49,795 nt of DNA, from assembly GCA_017399765.1 (NCBI GenBank), contig JAFQBH010000038.1, positions 1 to 49,795 of the forward strand. The letters run 5' to 3'. Position 1 is the stretch's first letter, and every line of letters starts with the position of its first letter. Shown piece by piece: positions 23,519-31,967 of the stretch. Both the position numbers and the translations under genes were made by a program. The DNA is from Oscillospiraceae bacterium. Lineage in GTDB: Bacteria > Bacillota > Clostridia > Oscillospirales > Ruminococcaceae. The notes beneath the pieces are model-generated. The model searched no databases and was not told the DNA's origin. It was given only the letters and a program-made list of their open reading frames with translations.

Positions 23519-23977
23519 TCAGCGCATACAGCCGTTTACGAATTTCATGGGCACATCCATGCGTTTTGCCACCTGTTCAGGAGTCATGCCGCTTTCAAGA
23601 AAACGCCGGCAGACGGATTTTATATTTTCACCGACTTCGATGATGTGCTTATCAGGGTCATAAATCCGGACCACACGTTGTCCCCAGGGATGTTCAATTA
23701 TCGGGTGAACATATTCCACATCGAAATTTTTGAGTTTTTCAGTAAACTCATCGAAATTATCCTCTTCAAAATAAATTTCAAAGTTGCAGCCGCCGAAAGA
23801 AATATCATCGGTGTCAATGAATTCTTTCCAGCTTTCAAGGGTTTGCAGAACAAGGCCGCCGGTAAGGGTTTTATTTGCTCCGAAATCCATAGTTACATGA
23901 AGTCTGAACACTTTTTTATAGAATTCAACGGATTTATCCATATCGGTTACTATAAGCATTGGATTTTTGAGTTTCAT
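23519..23977 (-). CDS. VOC (glyoxalase/bleomycin resistance) superfamily protein
   Basis: 152 residues. Two beta-alpha-beta-beta-beta modules: NPMLIVTDMDKSVEFYKKVF at the N terminus and IEHPWGQRVVRIYDPDKHIIEVGE, the usual metal-site Glu, at the end of the fold. A tail of about 35 residues (MTPEQVAKRMDVPMKFVNG) looks like a small helix-turn-helix. ATG 23977 has GGAGG eight bases upstream; a GTG nine bases earlier overlaps it. Members isomerise, sequester drugs or cleave C-C bonds, so the reaction is not predictable. Confidence 0.88.
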   Translation of the reverse strand: MKLKNPMLIVTDMDKSVEFYKKVFRLHVTMDFGANKTLTGGLVLQTLESWKEFIDTDDISFGGCNFEIYFEEDNFDEFTEKLKNFDVEYVHPIIEHPWGQRVVRIYDPDKHIIEVGENIKSVCRRFLESGMTPEQVAKRMDVPMKFVNGCMR

Positions 23978-24057
23978 TATCTGCACCTCCGCAAATTTTA
24001 TCCGGTTTTATTTTATCAGCTGCCGTTTTAATTTTCAATAAGCAAAAATCCCTTCTG

Positions 24058-24086
24058 TTGCAAAATTTCCCTTATTATGTTATATT
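24058..24086 (+). promoter_or_regulatory. Promoter of the DUF951-prfA operon
   Basis: TTGCAA (24058-24063), 17-base spacer, TATATT (24081-24086). Confidence 0.55.
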
Positions 24087-24126
24087 AATAAATTAGGAAA
24101 ATATTATCCGGAAAGGAGCAGGTTAT

Positions 24127-24318
24127 ATGGATGTCAAAATCGGCGATATACTTTTGATGAAGAAAAACCACCCCTGCGGCTCCGCAAGGTTTGTTGTTCT
24201 GCGCTCCGGAATGGATTTTAAGCTCCGGTGCGAAAAATGCGGCCACGAGGTTGAAGTTCCGAGAAGCAAGGCCGAAAAAAACATTAAGCAGATAATCCGG
24301 GAGGGCGCCGATGTTTGA
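24127..24318 (+). CDS. DUF951 family protein
   Basis: 63 residues of a conserved Firmicute family of unknown function. [19 protein letters not shown], the single CEKCG pair and the C-terminal [12 protein letters not shown] match the family. GGAAAGGAG lies upstream of the ATG. First gene of an operon: it overlaps prfA by eight bases. The cysteines and basic tail suggest nucleic-acid or ribosome contact, which is inference only. Confidence 0.88.
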   Translation: MDVKIGDILLMKKNHPCGSARFVVLRSGMDFKLRCEKCGHEVEVPRSKAEKNIKQIIREGADV

Positions 24319-25381
24319 TAAACTCGAAGATATCGAAAGACGCTTTCGCCAGGATTGCCTTCGGCTTTATGAACCGGAAGTTATAAACGATAACGAACTT
24401 TATACAAAACTTCTTAAAGAGCAAAGGGAACTCGAGCCCGTTGCGCTTAAATACCGCGAATATAAAGCCGCAAAATCACATTTTGAGGAAGCGGAAGCAA
24501 TTCTTTCCGAAGAAACCGACCGGGAACTTAGGGAAATGGCAAAGGAACAGCTTGAGGAAAGCAAAAACCTTATGGAAAGCTGTTTTGATGAACTTAAGAT
24601 TCTCCTTTTGCCGAAGGACCCGAACGAAGACCGTTCCGTAATAATGGAGATCCGAAGCGGAACCGGCGGCGATGAAGCGGCGCTTTTTGCTTCCGATCTT
24701 TACCGGATGTATTCCATGTATGCGGATTCAAAGGGTTGGAAAACCGAAGTTATCTATGCGAACGCAACGGAACTTGGCGGATATAAGGAGATTTCCTATT
24801 CCGTCGAGGGCGAAGGCGTTTTTGGAAGGTTCCGTTTTGAAAGCGGAACCCATAGAGTCCAGCGTGTTCCGGTAACGGATTCCCAGGGAAAGATTCAGAC
24901 TTCCGCCGTAACTGTTGCCGTTCTTCCGGAAGCGGAAAACGTCGAAGTTGAAATTGACCCGAACGACCTTAAAATAGATACCTTCCGTTCAAGCGGAGCA
25001 GGCGGACAGCATATCAACAAAACAAGTTCCGCTATCCGCATCACCCATATACCCACCGGAATGGTGGTTGAATGTCAGGACGAGCGAAGCCAGTATAAGA
25101 ACAAAGATAAGGCGATGAAGGTCCTTCGGAGCAGGCTTTATGAGCAAAAACAGCGCGTCGCAGACGAAAGCCGCGCCGCCGACCGAAAAGCCCAGGTTGG
25201 AAGCGGCGACAGAAGCGAACGCATAAGAACATATAATTTCCCCCAGGGAAGGGTAACCGACCACAGGATCGGGCTTACCATTTATAAAATCGATTCCGTT
25301 ATGAACGGCGGACTCGATGAACTTATCGACCCGTTGAGGGCGCATGATCAGGCGGAAAAACTCCGCGGAGAAGAGGATTGA
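24311..25381 (+). CDS. prfA: Peptide chain release factor 1
   Basis: Recognises UAA and UAG in the ribosomal A site and triggers peptide release. 356 residues. The peptidyl-hydrolysis motif GGQ is in [14 protein letters not shown]; the stop-codon tripeptide is the RF1 type PxT, here Pro-Val-Thr in [10 protein letters not shown], and [19 protein letters not shown] precedes it. ATG 24311 follows GGGAGG, coupled to DUF951. Complete. Here no prmC lies next to it; sua5 follows instead, 10 bases downstream. Confidence 0.96.
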   Translation: MFDKLEDIERRFRQDCLRLYEPEVINDNELYTKLLKEQRELEPVALKYREYKAAKSHFEEAEAILSEETDRELREMAKEQLEESKNLMESCFDELKILLLPKDPNEDRSVIMEIRSGTGGDEAALFASDLYRMYSMYADSKGWKTEVIYANATELGGYKEISYSVEGEGVFGRFRFESGTHRVQRVPVTDSQGKIQTSAVTVAVLPEAENVEVEIDPNDLKIDTFRSSGAGGQHINKTSSAIRITHIPTGMVVECQDERSQYKNKDKAMKVLRSRLYEQKQRVADESRAADRKAQVGSGDRSERIRTYNFPQGRVTDHRIGLTIYKIDSVMNGGLDELIDPLRAHDQAEKLRGEED

Positions 25382-25391
25382 AAGAAAACGA

Positions 25392-26411
25392 ATGGAAACT
25401 TTGCTTTTTGATTCAAAAAACGAAGGCGCGGTAGAAGCCGTCGCGAATATTTTAAAAAACGGCGGACTTGTCGCAATTCCTACGGAAACGGTCTATGGCC
25501 TTGCGGCGAATGCTTTTGATGAAAAAGCCTGCGCGAATATTTTCAAGGCGAAAGGACGCCCGGGAGACAACCCCCTTATCGTGCATATTTCTTCTTTGAA
25601 TATGCTTGGAGAAATTGTTGAGGAATTTCCGGAAAAAGCAAGACTCCTTGCGGAAAAATTCTGGCCGGGTCCGCTTACAATGATTATGAAAAAAAGCGAA
25701 AAAATTCCGGATGTAACAAGCGCAAATCTTCCTTCCGTTGCGGTTCGCTTTCCGGCTCACCCGGTTGCAAGAAAAATAATCGAAGAAGCGGGTCTTCCTC
25801 TTGCGGCGCCTTCCGCAAATCTTTCCGGAAGCCCCAGTCCCACAAGTTTTGAGCATTGCGTCCATGACCTTATGGGCAGAGTTGATGCCATAATCGACGG
25901 CGGAGCTTCCTCCGTCGGGGTCGAATCGACTATCATTTCCTTTGCGGGAGAAAAACCGGTGCTTCTTCGCCCGGGATATGTTACCCTTGAGCAGCTTCGG
26001 GAAACAATCGGCGAAGTTGAGGTTTCCCATGCGGTACTCGAAAAACTCGAAGAGGGAGAAAAAGTCCTTTCTCCGGGAATGAAATATAAACACTATGCGC
26101 CGAAAGCACAGGTCACCCTTGTTAAAGCAAGTTCGGAAGATTATATAAAATATGTCAATGAGCACGCGGAAGAAGGAATTTTTGCGCTTTGCTTTGACGA
26201 GGAAGCAAAAAAACTTTCCGTGAGCACCGTTTGCTACGGTTCGGAATTTTCCGACGAAGAACAGGCGGAACATATCTTCGAAGCGCTTCGTATAATCGAC
26301 GAAAGCGGCGCAAAAAGGGTTTTTGCCCATTCACCAAAGGTGACGGGAATCGGCCTTGCGGTTTATAACCGCCTTATAAGGGCCGCCGGTTTTGATGTTA
26401 TCGAACTTTGA
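25392..26411 (+). CDS. L-threonylcarbamoyladenylate synthase (Sua5/YwlC)
   Basis: Makes threonylcarbamoyl-AMP from threonine, bicarbonate and ATP for t6A37 modification of ANN-decoding tRNAs. 339 residues, the long form: YrdC domain (about 10-200; GLVAIPTETVYGLAANAFD, KGRPGDNPLIVHI, PSANLSGSPSPTSFEH) joined to a C-terminal Sua5 domain through SPGMKYKHYAPKA. ATG 25392 is chosen by homology; the ribosome binding site (GAGGA) is distant, so translation is probably coupled to prfA. An upstream in-frame start at 25344 lies inside prfA. Confidence 0.93.
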   Translation: METLLFDSKNEGAVEAVANILKNGGLVAIPTETVYGLAANAFDEKACANIFKAKGRPGDNPLIVHISSLNMLGEIVEEFPEKARLLAEKFWPGPLTMIMKKSEKIPDVTSANLPSVAVRFPAHPVARKIIEEAGLPLAAPSANLSGSPSPTSFEHCVHDLMGRVDAIIDGGASSVGVESTIISFAGEKPVLLRPGYVTLEQLRETIGEVEVSHAVLEKLEEGEKVLSPGMKYKHYAPKAQVTLVKASSEDYIKYVNEHAEEGIFALCFDEEAKKLSVSTVCYGSEFSDEEQAEHIFEALRIIDESGAKRVFAHSPKVTGIGLAVYNRLIRAAGFDVIEL

Positions 26412-26438
26412 GCACAACATAAAAAGGAGTGACGGAAA

Positions 26439-27062
26439 ATGGCAAATATCATAGGACTTACCGGCCAGACCGGAGCAGGAAAAAGTTCCGTTCGGGAAAT
26501 TTTGCGCCAAAAAGGTGCCGCGGTTATCGATGCGGACACCGTTGCGCATGATATTACCGACAACAACGTAGACTGTATCTATGATATCGTAAACCGTTTT
26601 TCCTGCCTTGTGCTCAACGAAAAAGGAAAAATCAACCGAAAAGCCCTTGGAAAACGGGTGTTTTCCGATAAAAAAGAGCTTTTGGCGCTCAATAAAATCA
26701 TCTTTCCGTATATTTTTGAAGCGATTGAGCACGAAGTGCTTGGCTATATTGCAAAAGGCGCGGAAAATATTGTTATCGACGGCGCAACGGTTATCGAAAG
26801 CGGATGCGGAAAAATGTGCGACGTGCTCGTTTCCGTTGTTGCGGAAGAGGAAACCCGCCTTACAAGGATAATCAAGCGTGACGGAATAACAAAAGCGGAT
26901 GCGGAACGAAGAGTTTCCGCCCAGAAACCGGAGGAATTTTATACCGAAAATTCTGATTTTGTAATAAGAAACGACAGCACCCCTGCAGAACTTGAGCGCA
27001 ATGTAAATTCCGTGCTCAAAAATATGGTGCTGTTGAGAGAAAAAGTTTCCGCGGAGGACTGA
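26439..27062 (+). CDS. coaE: Dephospho-CoA kinase
   Basis: Last step of coenzyme A synthesis: phosphorylates the 3'-OH of dephospho-CoA. 207 residues with P-loop GQTGAGKSS (9-17), IDADTVAHDI after it, and RDGITKADAERRVSAQ as the lid region. AAAAGGAG lies nine bases before ATG 26439. Fourth gene of the operon; the next gene starts two bases after its stop. Confidence 0.94.
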   Translation: MANIIGLTGQTGAGKSSVREILRQKGAAVIDADTVAHDITDNNVDCIYDIVNRFSCLVLNEKGKINRKALGKRVFSDKKELLALNKIIFPYIFEAIEHEVLGYIAKGAENIVIDGATVIESGCGKMCDVLVSVVAEEETRLTRIIKRDGITKADAERRVSAQKPEEFYTENSDFVIRNDSTPAELERNVNSVLKNMVLLREKVSAED

Positions 27063-27064
27063 GT

Positions 27065-27637
27065 TTGGGAAAAGTTATTAAAAATGCGGTTCTTGGGCTT
27101 TTGGTGGTGGCGTTTCTGGTTTTTGCCGGCGCCATGATGAACAAAAGCGCAAAGCTTCTTGAGCATTGGGCATACCCCACAGGATACAGCGATATCGTTG
27201 AGCAAAAATCCGCCGAGTACGGCGTTCCGCTTTCCGTAATTTATGCCGTTATCCGTACCGAAAGCAATTTTGAACCGGAAGCGGAAAGCTGGGTCGGTGC
27301 CCGGGGACTTATGCAGATCACAAAAGACGCTTTTGAATGGATAGATTATTACCGGGGAGAAACCGGTGCTTCCTGGGACGATATGTACGTTCCGGAAGTG
27401 AACATCGACTATGGCGTCTGGCTTCTTTCCTATCACTACGGTCTTTTCGGTGAATGGGAAACGGTTTATGCCGCATATAACGCAGGGCCCAACGCCGTTA
27501 AAAAATGGCTTTCCGATGCGGAATACTCCCTTGACGGAAAAACTCTTGATAAAATTCCTTATGAGGAAACCTCGAATTACTGCGAAAAAGTCAGCAAATA
27601 CCGCGAAGGTTATCAAAGAATCTACGGTTTTGACTGA
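27065..27637 (+). CDS. Membrane-anchored lytic transglycosylase (SLT family)
   Basis: 190 residues. Start TTG 27065, seven bases after GGAGG and two bases after coaE; no better start exists. Residues 8-27 form a membrane anchor. The SLT domain has the catalytic Glu66 in IRTESNFEPEAESWVGARGLMQI and the later YNAGPNAVKKWL signature. Cleaves glycan strands of peptidoglycan outside the membrane, producing anhydro-muropeptides. The clustering with coaE and prfA is known in Clostridia and probably reflects growth-linked expression. Confidence 0.93.
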   Translation: MGKVIKNAVLGLLVVAFLVFAGAMMNKSAKLLEHWAYPTGYSDIVEQKSAEYGVPLSVIYAVIRTESNFEPEAESWVGARGLMQITKDAFEWIDYYRGETGASWDDMYVPEVNIDYGVWLLSYHYGLFGEWETVYAAYNAGPNAVKKWLSDAEYSLDGKTLDKIPYEETSNYCEKVSKYREGYQRIYGFD

Positions 27638-27685
27638 TTTTAAGATATAAAACCAAAAAACTAACATAGAAAAGGAGAAACAACA

Positions 27686-29092
27686 ATGAGCGAAAAAGAA
27701 AAATCCGCAGGACAGCTTCTTAAAGAAAAGCTTTTCCGCAGCCCGAAAAATGCAGGTTCCACCATTTCCGATGAAGAACTTAAGGCCGCTTTTGATTATT
27801 GCGAACCTTATAAGGAATTCATCAGCACCTGCAAAACCGAACGTGAATTTGTCGATTGGGTAATTCCGGTTCTTGAAAAAGAAGGATTTGTTCCTTTCGA
27901 AGCAGGTAAAAAATATGTTGCAGGCGACAAAGTTTATCTCAACAACCGCAACAAAGCATTTATGTTCGCAAAAATCGGCAGAAAACCCATTGAGGAAGGT
28001 ATGCATATCGCAGCCGCTCACATCGATTCTCCCCGCCTTGACCTTAAACCGAACCCCCTTTATGAGGATCAGGAACTTGCACTCTTTAAAACCCATTATT
28101 ACGGCGGAATCAAAAGATATCAGTGGACCGCAATGCCTCTTGCTCTCCATGGCGTAATTATCAGAAAAGACGGCACTTCCGTTACCGTAACCGTCGGTGA
28201 AAAAGACGACGAACCTGTTTTCTGCGTTTCCGACCTTCTTCCTCATCTTGCAAAAGAACAGATGGACAGAAAACTCGGCGACGGAATCAAAGGTGAAGAA
28301 CTCAACATTGTTGTCGGTTCCATGCCTTTCCGCGATGACGAAGTAAGCGAAAAAGTAAAACTCAACATCGCTTCCATCCTCTTTGAAAAATACGGAATCA
28401 TCGAAGAAGATTTCCAGTCCGCAGAACTTACCATTGTTCCCGCAGGAAAAGCAAGAGACATCGGCTTTGACCGCGGTCTTATCGGTGCTTACGGCCACGA
28501 CGACAGAGTCTGCGCTTACGGCGAACTTACCGGTATCCTTGCTTCCGATCCGGAATATACCGCCGTTGCATGCTTTGCGGATAAAGAAGAAACCGGTTCC
28601 GACGGTCCTACCGGTATGAACAGCAAAATGCTCGCATATTTTGCGGAAGACCTCGGCAGACCCTATGGCGTTCCCGGTCACGTTATCCTCGAAAACAGCA
28701 AATGCATTTCCGCAGACGTTAACGCAGCTGTTGACCCCACTTTCCCCCAGGTACATGAAAAAATGAACGCCGCATACCTCAACTACGGAATTGTTGTTAC
28801 CAAATATACCGGTTCCGGCGGCAAATATTCCACCAACGACTGCCCCGCAGAATTCTGCGCAGAAGTCCGCGATATCTTCGATGGCGCAAATGTTGTCTGG
28901 CAGACCGGCGAACTTGGCAAAGTTAACGAAGGCGGCGGCGGCACCGTTGCAAAATATATCTCCCGCCTCCAGGTGGATACCATCGACGTTGGCGTTCCGC
29001 TTCTTTCCATGCATGCGCCTATGGAAATCGCAGCAAAAATCGATATCTATATGATGCACAAAGCTTCCGAAGCTTTCTATAACGCAAAATAA
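27686..29092 (+). CDS. M18 family aminopeptidase
   Basis: Zinc-dependent cytoplasmic aminopeptidase of 468 residues that removes acidic or other N-terminal residues from peptides. Metal ligands appear as His112 in AAHIDSPRLDL, Asp in GAYGHDDRVCAYGEL, Glu-Glu in DKEETGS, Asp in SADVNAAVDP and His in LLSMHAPMEI. ATG 27686 follows AAAGGAG. Codon use is strongly biased, as in other highly expressed genes here (ppdK, gldA). Own transcript end at a strong terminator. Exact peptide specificity cannot be read. Confidence 0.94.
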   Translation: MSEKEKSAGQLLKEKLFRSPKNAGSTISDEELKAAFDYCEPYKEFISTCKTEREFVDWVIPVLEKEGFVPFEAGKKYVAGDKVYLNNRNKAFMFAKIGRKPIEEGMHIAAAHIDSPRLDLKPNPLYEDQELALFKTHYYGGIKRYQWTAMPLALHGVIIRKDGTSVTVTVGEKDDEPVFCVSDLLPHLAKEQMDRKLGDGIKGEELNIVVGSMPFRDDEVSEKVKLNIASILFEKYGIIEEDFQSAELTIVPAGKARDIGFDRGLIGAYGHDDRVCAYGELTGILASDPEYTAVACFADKEETGSDGPTGMNSKMLAYFAEDLGRPYGVPGHVILENSKCISADVNAAVDPTFPQVHEKMNAAYLNYGIVVTKYTGSGGKYSTNDCPAEFCAEVRDIFDGANVVWQTGELGKVNEGGGGTVAKYISRLQVDTIDVGVPLLSMHAPMEIAAKIDIYMMHKASEAFYNAK

Positions 29093-29104
29093 TTTGATAA
29101 CAAC

Positions 29105-29138
29105 GAAAAATCCCGCTCGAGAGAGCGGGATTTTTTTG
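29105..29138 (+). terminator. Terminator of the M18 aminopeptidase gene
   Basis: TCCCGCTC, loop GAGA, GAGCGGGA, then seven T. Confidence 0.92.
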
Positions 29139-29168
29139 TAAAATAATTTTTAATTTTATATTTGTTTA

Positions 29169-29197
29169 TTGCAACAAAATGGCGATTATTGTACACT
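29169..29197 (+). promoter_or_regulatory. Promoter of the exported-protein cassette
   Basis: TTGCAA (29169-29174), 17-base spacer, TACACT (29192-29197). Confidence 0.45.
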
Positions 29198-29221
29198 ATA
29201 TTTATAAAGGAGGCTGATTTT

Positions 29222-29650
29222 ATGAAAAACTTTTTGGTTTTTGGCTTTTGCACCGTTCTTATAATCGGAATTGCCTTTGAATTTTCGGACTTTTTTTACG
29301 GAAGCACCGGAATAATGGAATCCGGTATCATAAATATCGTGGGAGTTTCTGTTTTTGAAGAAACCGGAAAAACAAAAATTGTTGACGAACCTGAAGATGA
29401 AACAAAAGAAAGAATTATTGAAATTCTTTCAAAAGCGGAAAGGAAAAACCTCCGCTCAATTCCGGTCGAACCTATTGAAGGCAACAGGACGAATTATGAA
29501 ATAGAACTTTATTTTTCAGATATCTATGAACATCGCTTTGTATATCTGGGCGAAAAAAGCAGCATTTATGATCCGAAAAGAGAAAAAAGCTGGGAAATTA
29601 TAAATGCTGAAGAAATTATTCCGGAACTGGATTCCTTTTTTGCAGAATAA
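29222..29650 (+). CDS. Hypothetical membrane-anchored or exported protein
   Basis: 142 residues, no recognised family. Residues 4-20 (FLVFGFCTVLIIGIAFEF) form a signal peptide or anchor, followed by a soluble domain with ETKERIIEILSKAERKN and a Tyr/Glu-rich C terminus (YEIELYFSDIYEHRFVYLG). The layout resembles small extracellular domains next to peptide-signalling or lipoprotein loci, but that is only impression. ATG 29222 is preceded by AAAGGAGG. First gene of a run of exported proteins ending at 31919. Confidence 0.7.
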   Translation: MKNFLVFGFCTVLIIGIAFEFSDFFYGSTGIMESGIINIVGVSVFEETGKTKIVDEPEDETKERIIEILSKAERKNLRSIPVEPIEGNRTNYEIELYFSDIYEHRFVYLGEKSSIYDPKREKSWEIINAEEIIPELDSFFAE

Positions 29651-29687
29651 ATAAAAAAACGATAAATTGCATTGGGAGATGCTTTTT

Positions 29688-30029
29688 ATGAAAAAACTGT
29701 TTGTGTTAATTCTGGTTTTGCTCATGCTTTCCGGCTGTTCCAATGATAAAGAAGAACCGGGCAACGCCTATCCGGTTATGATGCAATATAATGGAGTAAT
29801 GTATTTTCACAAAGGGTACTGTGTTTATGAAATTACGGAAAACTTTGAAATTATCGGAGAGATAAAAGAAGTGCCTGCCAATGAAATTAAGGATGATTTT
29901 GAAGGAAATGAAGCGGGTTTTATCTATGAAAATGCAGAAACCGGCGAACTTTTATTTAAATATAAAAATTGGAACGAAAAAGCCAACAATGGAAAAGAAC
30001 CATTTCTTCTTTTAGTTTCAGAAAAATGA
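29688..30029 (+). CDS. Small lipoprotein, paralogous signal peptide
   Basis: 113 residues. Signal peptide MKKLFVLILVLLMLSGC with a clear lipobox (Leu-Ser-Gly-Cys), then a short mature part with YPVMMQYNGVMYFHKGY. Anchored to the outer face of the membrane. Start ATG 29688 has GGGAG nine bases upstream. Leader DNA and signal peptide resemble the two following lipoprotein genes. Function unknown. Confidence 0.72.
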   Translation: MKKLFVLILVLLMLSGCSNDKEEPGNAYPVMMQYNGVMYFHKGYCVYEITENFEIIGEIKEVPANEIKDDFEGNEAGFIYENAETGELLFKYKNWNEKANNGKEPFLLLVSEK

Positions 30030-30055
30030 AATAAGGATTTTAGGAGGTGCTTTTT

Positions 30056-31158
30056 ATGAAAAAACTTTTTGCATTGATTTTAGCGTTGCTTATGCTCTGT
30101 GCCTGCGGAGTTCCGGAACAGCCGGAAATAAATGAACCCGGTTCAAGCGGACCTTCCGCTCCGGTGGATTCCGAACAGGAAAACGAACTCGGCGAAGGTT
30201 CAAGAATCCTCGAAAACTGCGTTTTCAAAACAGCGGAAGGTAAATACGGAATCCAAAAAGACGGGAAAATTGTTTTTGAACCGGTATATGACGTTTTCAG
30301 AACCGTTGGCGAAATAGGAGAAAAACTATCTATGCTCTTGGAAAAACCGAAGGAACAATGCCCGCTATAGCCTATGATGACGACAGCAGAGTGAGTGGAA
30401 TCAGCGAAAGGGAAAGAGTTCTATATGAATTTTTCTTCGAGGACGGAAATCTTATCCTTTCAATTCCTGCGGATAGTTATCATTTTGAGAGAAATAAAGG
30501 CATTGATCCGGGAACAAAGGCCTGGCTTTATATCTCACTCGAGGGAAATCAATATGTCTATGAATTTAATACGGACGGAGAAATCGTTTCCGATAGGTTT
30601 ACTTCCAAAGGAAAAACCGGAGAAACAGTGAACGATTATGTTCACGGATACGAAAAAGTCTGCTATTATTACGGTCCCACCGATATGGAAAAAGGTCTTG
30701 GCCTTTTGGATTCGGAAGGAAACGAAATCATACCGGCGGTTTATACCTATATCCATTCTCCTTTTGAAGGAAGAATCGTTGCGGGAAGAAGCGAAGGCGG
30801 ACTTTTCGGCGGAACTGCAAGAATACTTGACGGAGAGGGCAAGATAATCTGCGATAAATACCACGGAATTGATTTTGACGAACTTCCGGACGGAAGGTTC
30901 ATCGGAATTGCTTACTGCGCCGGAGAAATGAGCCAGCTTGCAACAGTTTGCCGCGATGAAAACGGCGAAATTATGAAAGGCGGCTATCGCTTTATCGATA
31001 AAGACGGAAACGAACTGAGCGAAGTTTTTGCAAGCGAAAAAGACGGATTTATTATCCGAAAAGGCGGAATAACAGAAGGTGAAATGACCATTACAGCAGT
31101 ATATGAAGACGGAAGCGAAAAAGAAATAAATATTTATGATTATGCTTTCGAGCCTTGA
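30056..31158 (+). pseudogene. WG-repeat-like lipoprotein, frameshifted
   Basis: One gene in two frames. The 5' part (30056-30370, 104 residues) has signal peptide MKKLFALILALLMLCAC and begins KYGIQKDGKIVFEPVYD, a WG-type repeat. The protein then continues in another frame (open to 31158): TIYALGKTEGTMPAIAYDDDSR joins smoothly to EIGEK if one A is added to the five at 30321-30325. Restored length is 367 residues with further repeat-like units (GLGLLDSEGNEIIPAVYTYI; GYRFIDKDGNELSE). Either a real or phase-variable frameshift or a homopolymer sequencing error. If uncorrected, the 3' half would lack a signal peptide and ribosome binding site. AGGAGGTG precedes the start. Confidence 0.75.
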
Positions 31159-31172
31159 AAGAGGTGGAATCG

Positions 31173-31919
31173 ATGAAAAAACTTCTTGTTTTGATTTCAG
31201 TTTTGCTTATGCTCTGTGCCTGCGGAGCAGAACCTGAAGAAATCGAAAGAGAACTTGGAGGAGAACCCGAAAGGGGAATTATCGAAAGCGGAATTCTTCA
31301 GGATTATGTGGGCGATGACCACGAATATACCGAAACGGAAATTTTTCCGGAGGATAAAATTCCGGTTGGAGAGAAAAAGGCATATGACGCGGTTTATTAT
31401 AACAAAGCTTTCGGAATCAGAATCGGCGAAAACAGCCCGGTGAAAATACCGGTTGATATAATAGGTGATGAATATTGCGAACTTTTTGCAAACGGAAGCA
31501 GAGATCCGAAATCCGCAGAATTTTATGACGTTACAACCTGGGGCGGAAGCAACGGACATTCCGAAATCGATATCCGCTATGAAAATATGCCGGAATTCCG
31601 CGGTAAAGCTCTTTCCGAAAAAGAATATGCCGAAACGGCTCTCGATGAATTCGCAAAGCGGATTGAAGATGCAAAATTTCAGCATTATGATGATTTTTTA
31701 AGTCTTACGGTTCTTGAAAAAGAAATAGATACCGTTAAAATTGACGGCGAAAATCTCTATTGTCTTAAATACCATGTTGCACTTGAGGAATTGGACCTTA
31801 AGTTATATTTTGGAATAGCTCTTCGAAGAACCGATGACTGGATGACTAATATAATCGTTACATATAATTATAGTCCGGGAATGGAATATGCAGCAAAATG
31901 CATTACTTTTGATAACTAA
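31173..31919 (+). CDS. Lipoprotein, third member of the cassette
   Basis: 248 residues. Signal peptide MKKLLVLISVLLMLCAC with lipidation Cys, nearly identical to the two genes upstream. The mature part is acidic at first (ERELGGEPERG) and then a compact domain with YDAVYYNKAFGIRIGE and a C-terminal YFGIALRRTDDWMTNIIVTY. No family recognised. GAGGTGG lies before ATG 31173, 14 bases after the upstream stop. Ends at a terminator. Confidence 0.75.
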   Translation: MKKLLVLISVLLMLCACGAEPEEIERELGGEPERGIIESGILQDYVGDDHEYTETEIFPEDKIPVGEKKAYDAVYYNKAFGIRIGENSPVKIPVDIIGDEYCELFANGSRDPKSAEFYDVTTWGGSNGHSEIDIRYENMPEFRGKALSEKEYAETALDEFAKRIEDAKFQHYDDFLSLTVLEKEIDTVKIDGENLYCLKYHVALEELDLKLYFGIALRRTDDWMTNIIVTYNYSPGMEYAAKCITFDN

Positions 31920-31928
31920 ATCTTAAGC

Positions 31929-31967
31929 AAAAAAAGAAGAACGCTTATTTGCGTTCTTCTTTTTTAT
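31929..31967. terminator. Bidirectional terminator
   Basis: AAGAAGAACGC, loop TTATTT, GCGTTCTTCTT with flanking A- and T-runs; includes the end of the convergent symporter gene. Confidence 0.85.

Noticed and set aside
26939-29059. Very long open frame on the minus strand (about 700 codons)
   Set aside because: It is antisense to coaE, the transglycosylase and the M18 aminopeptidase, has low-complexity Phe/Gly/Val composition and no ribosome binding site. Codon bias of the real genes keeps the opposite frame open.
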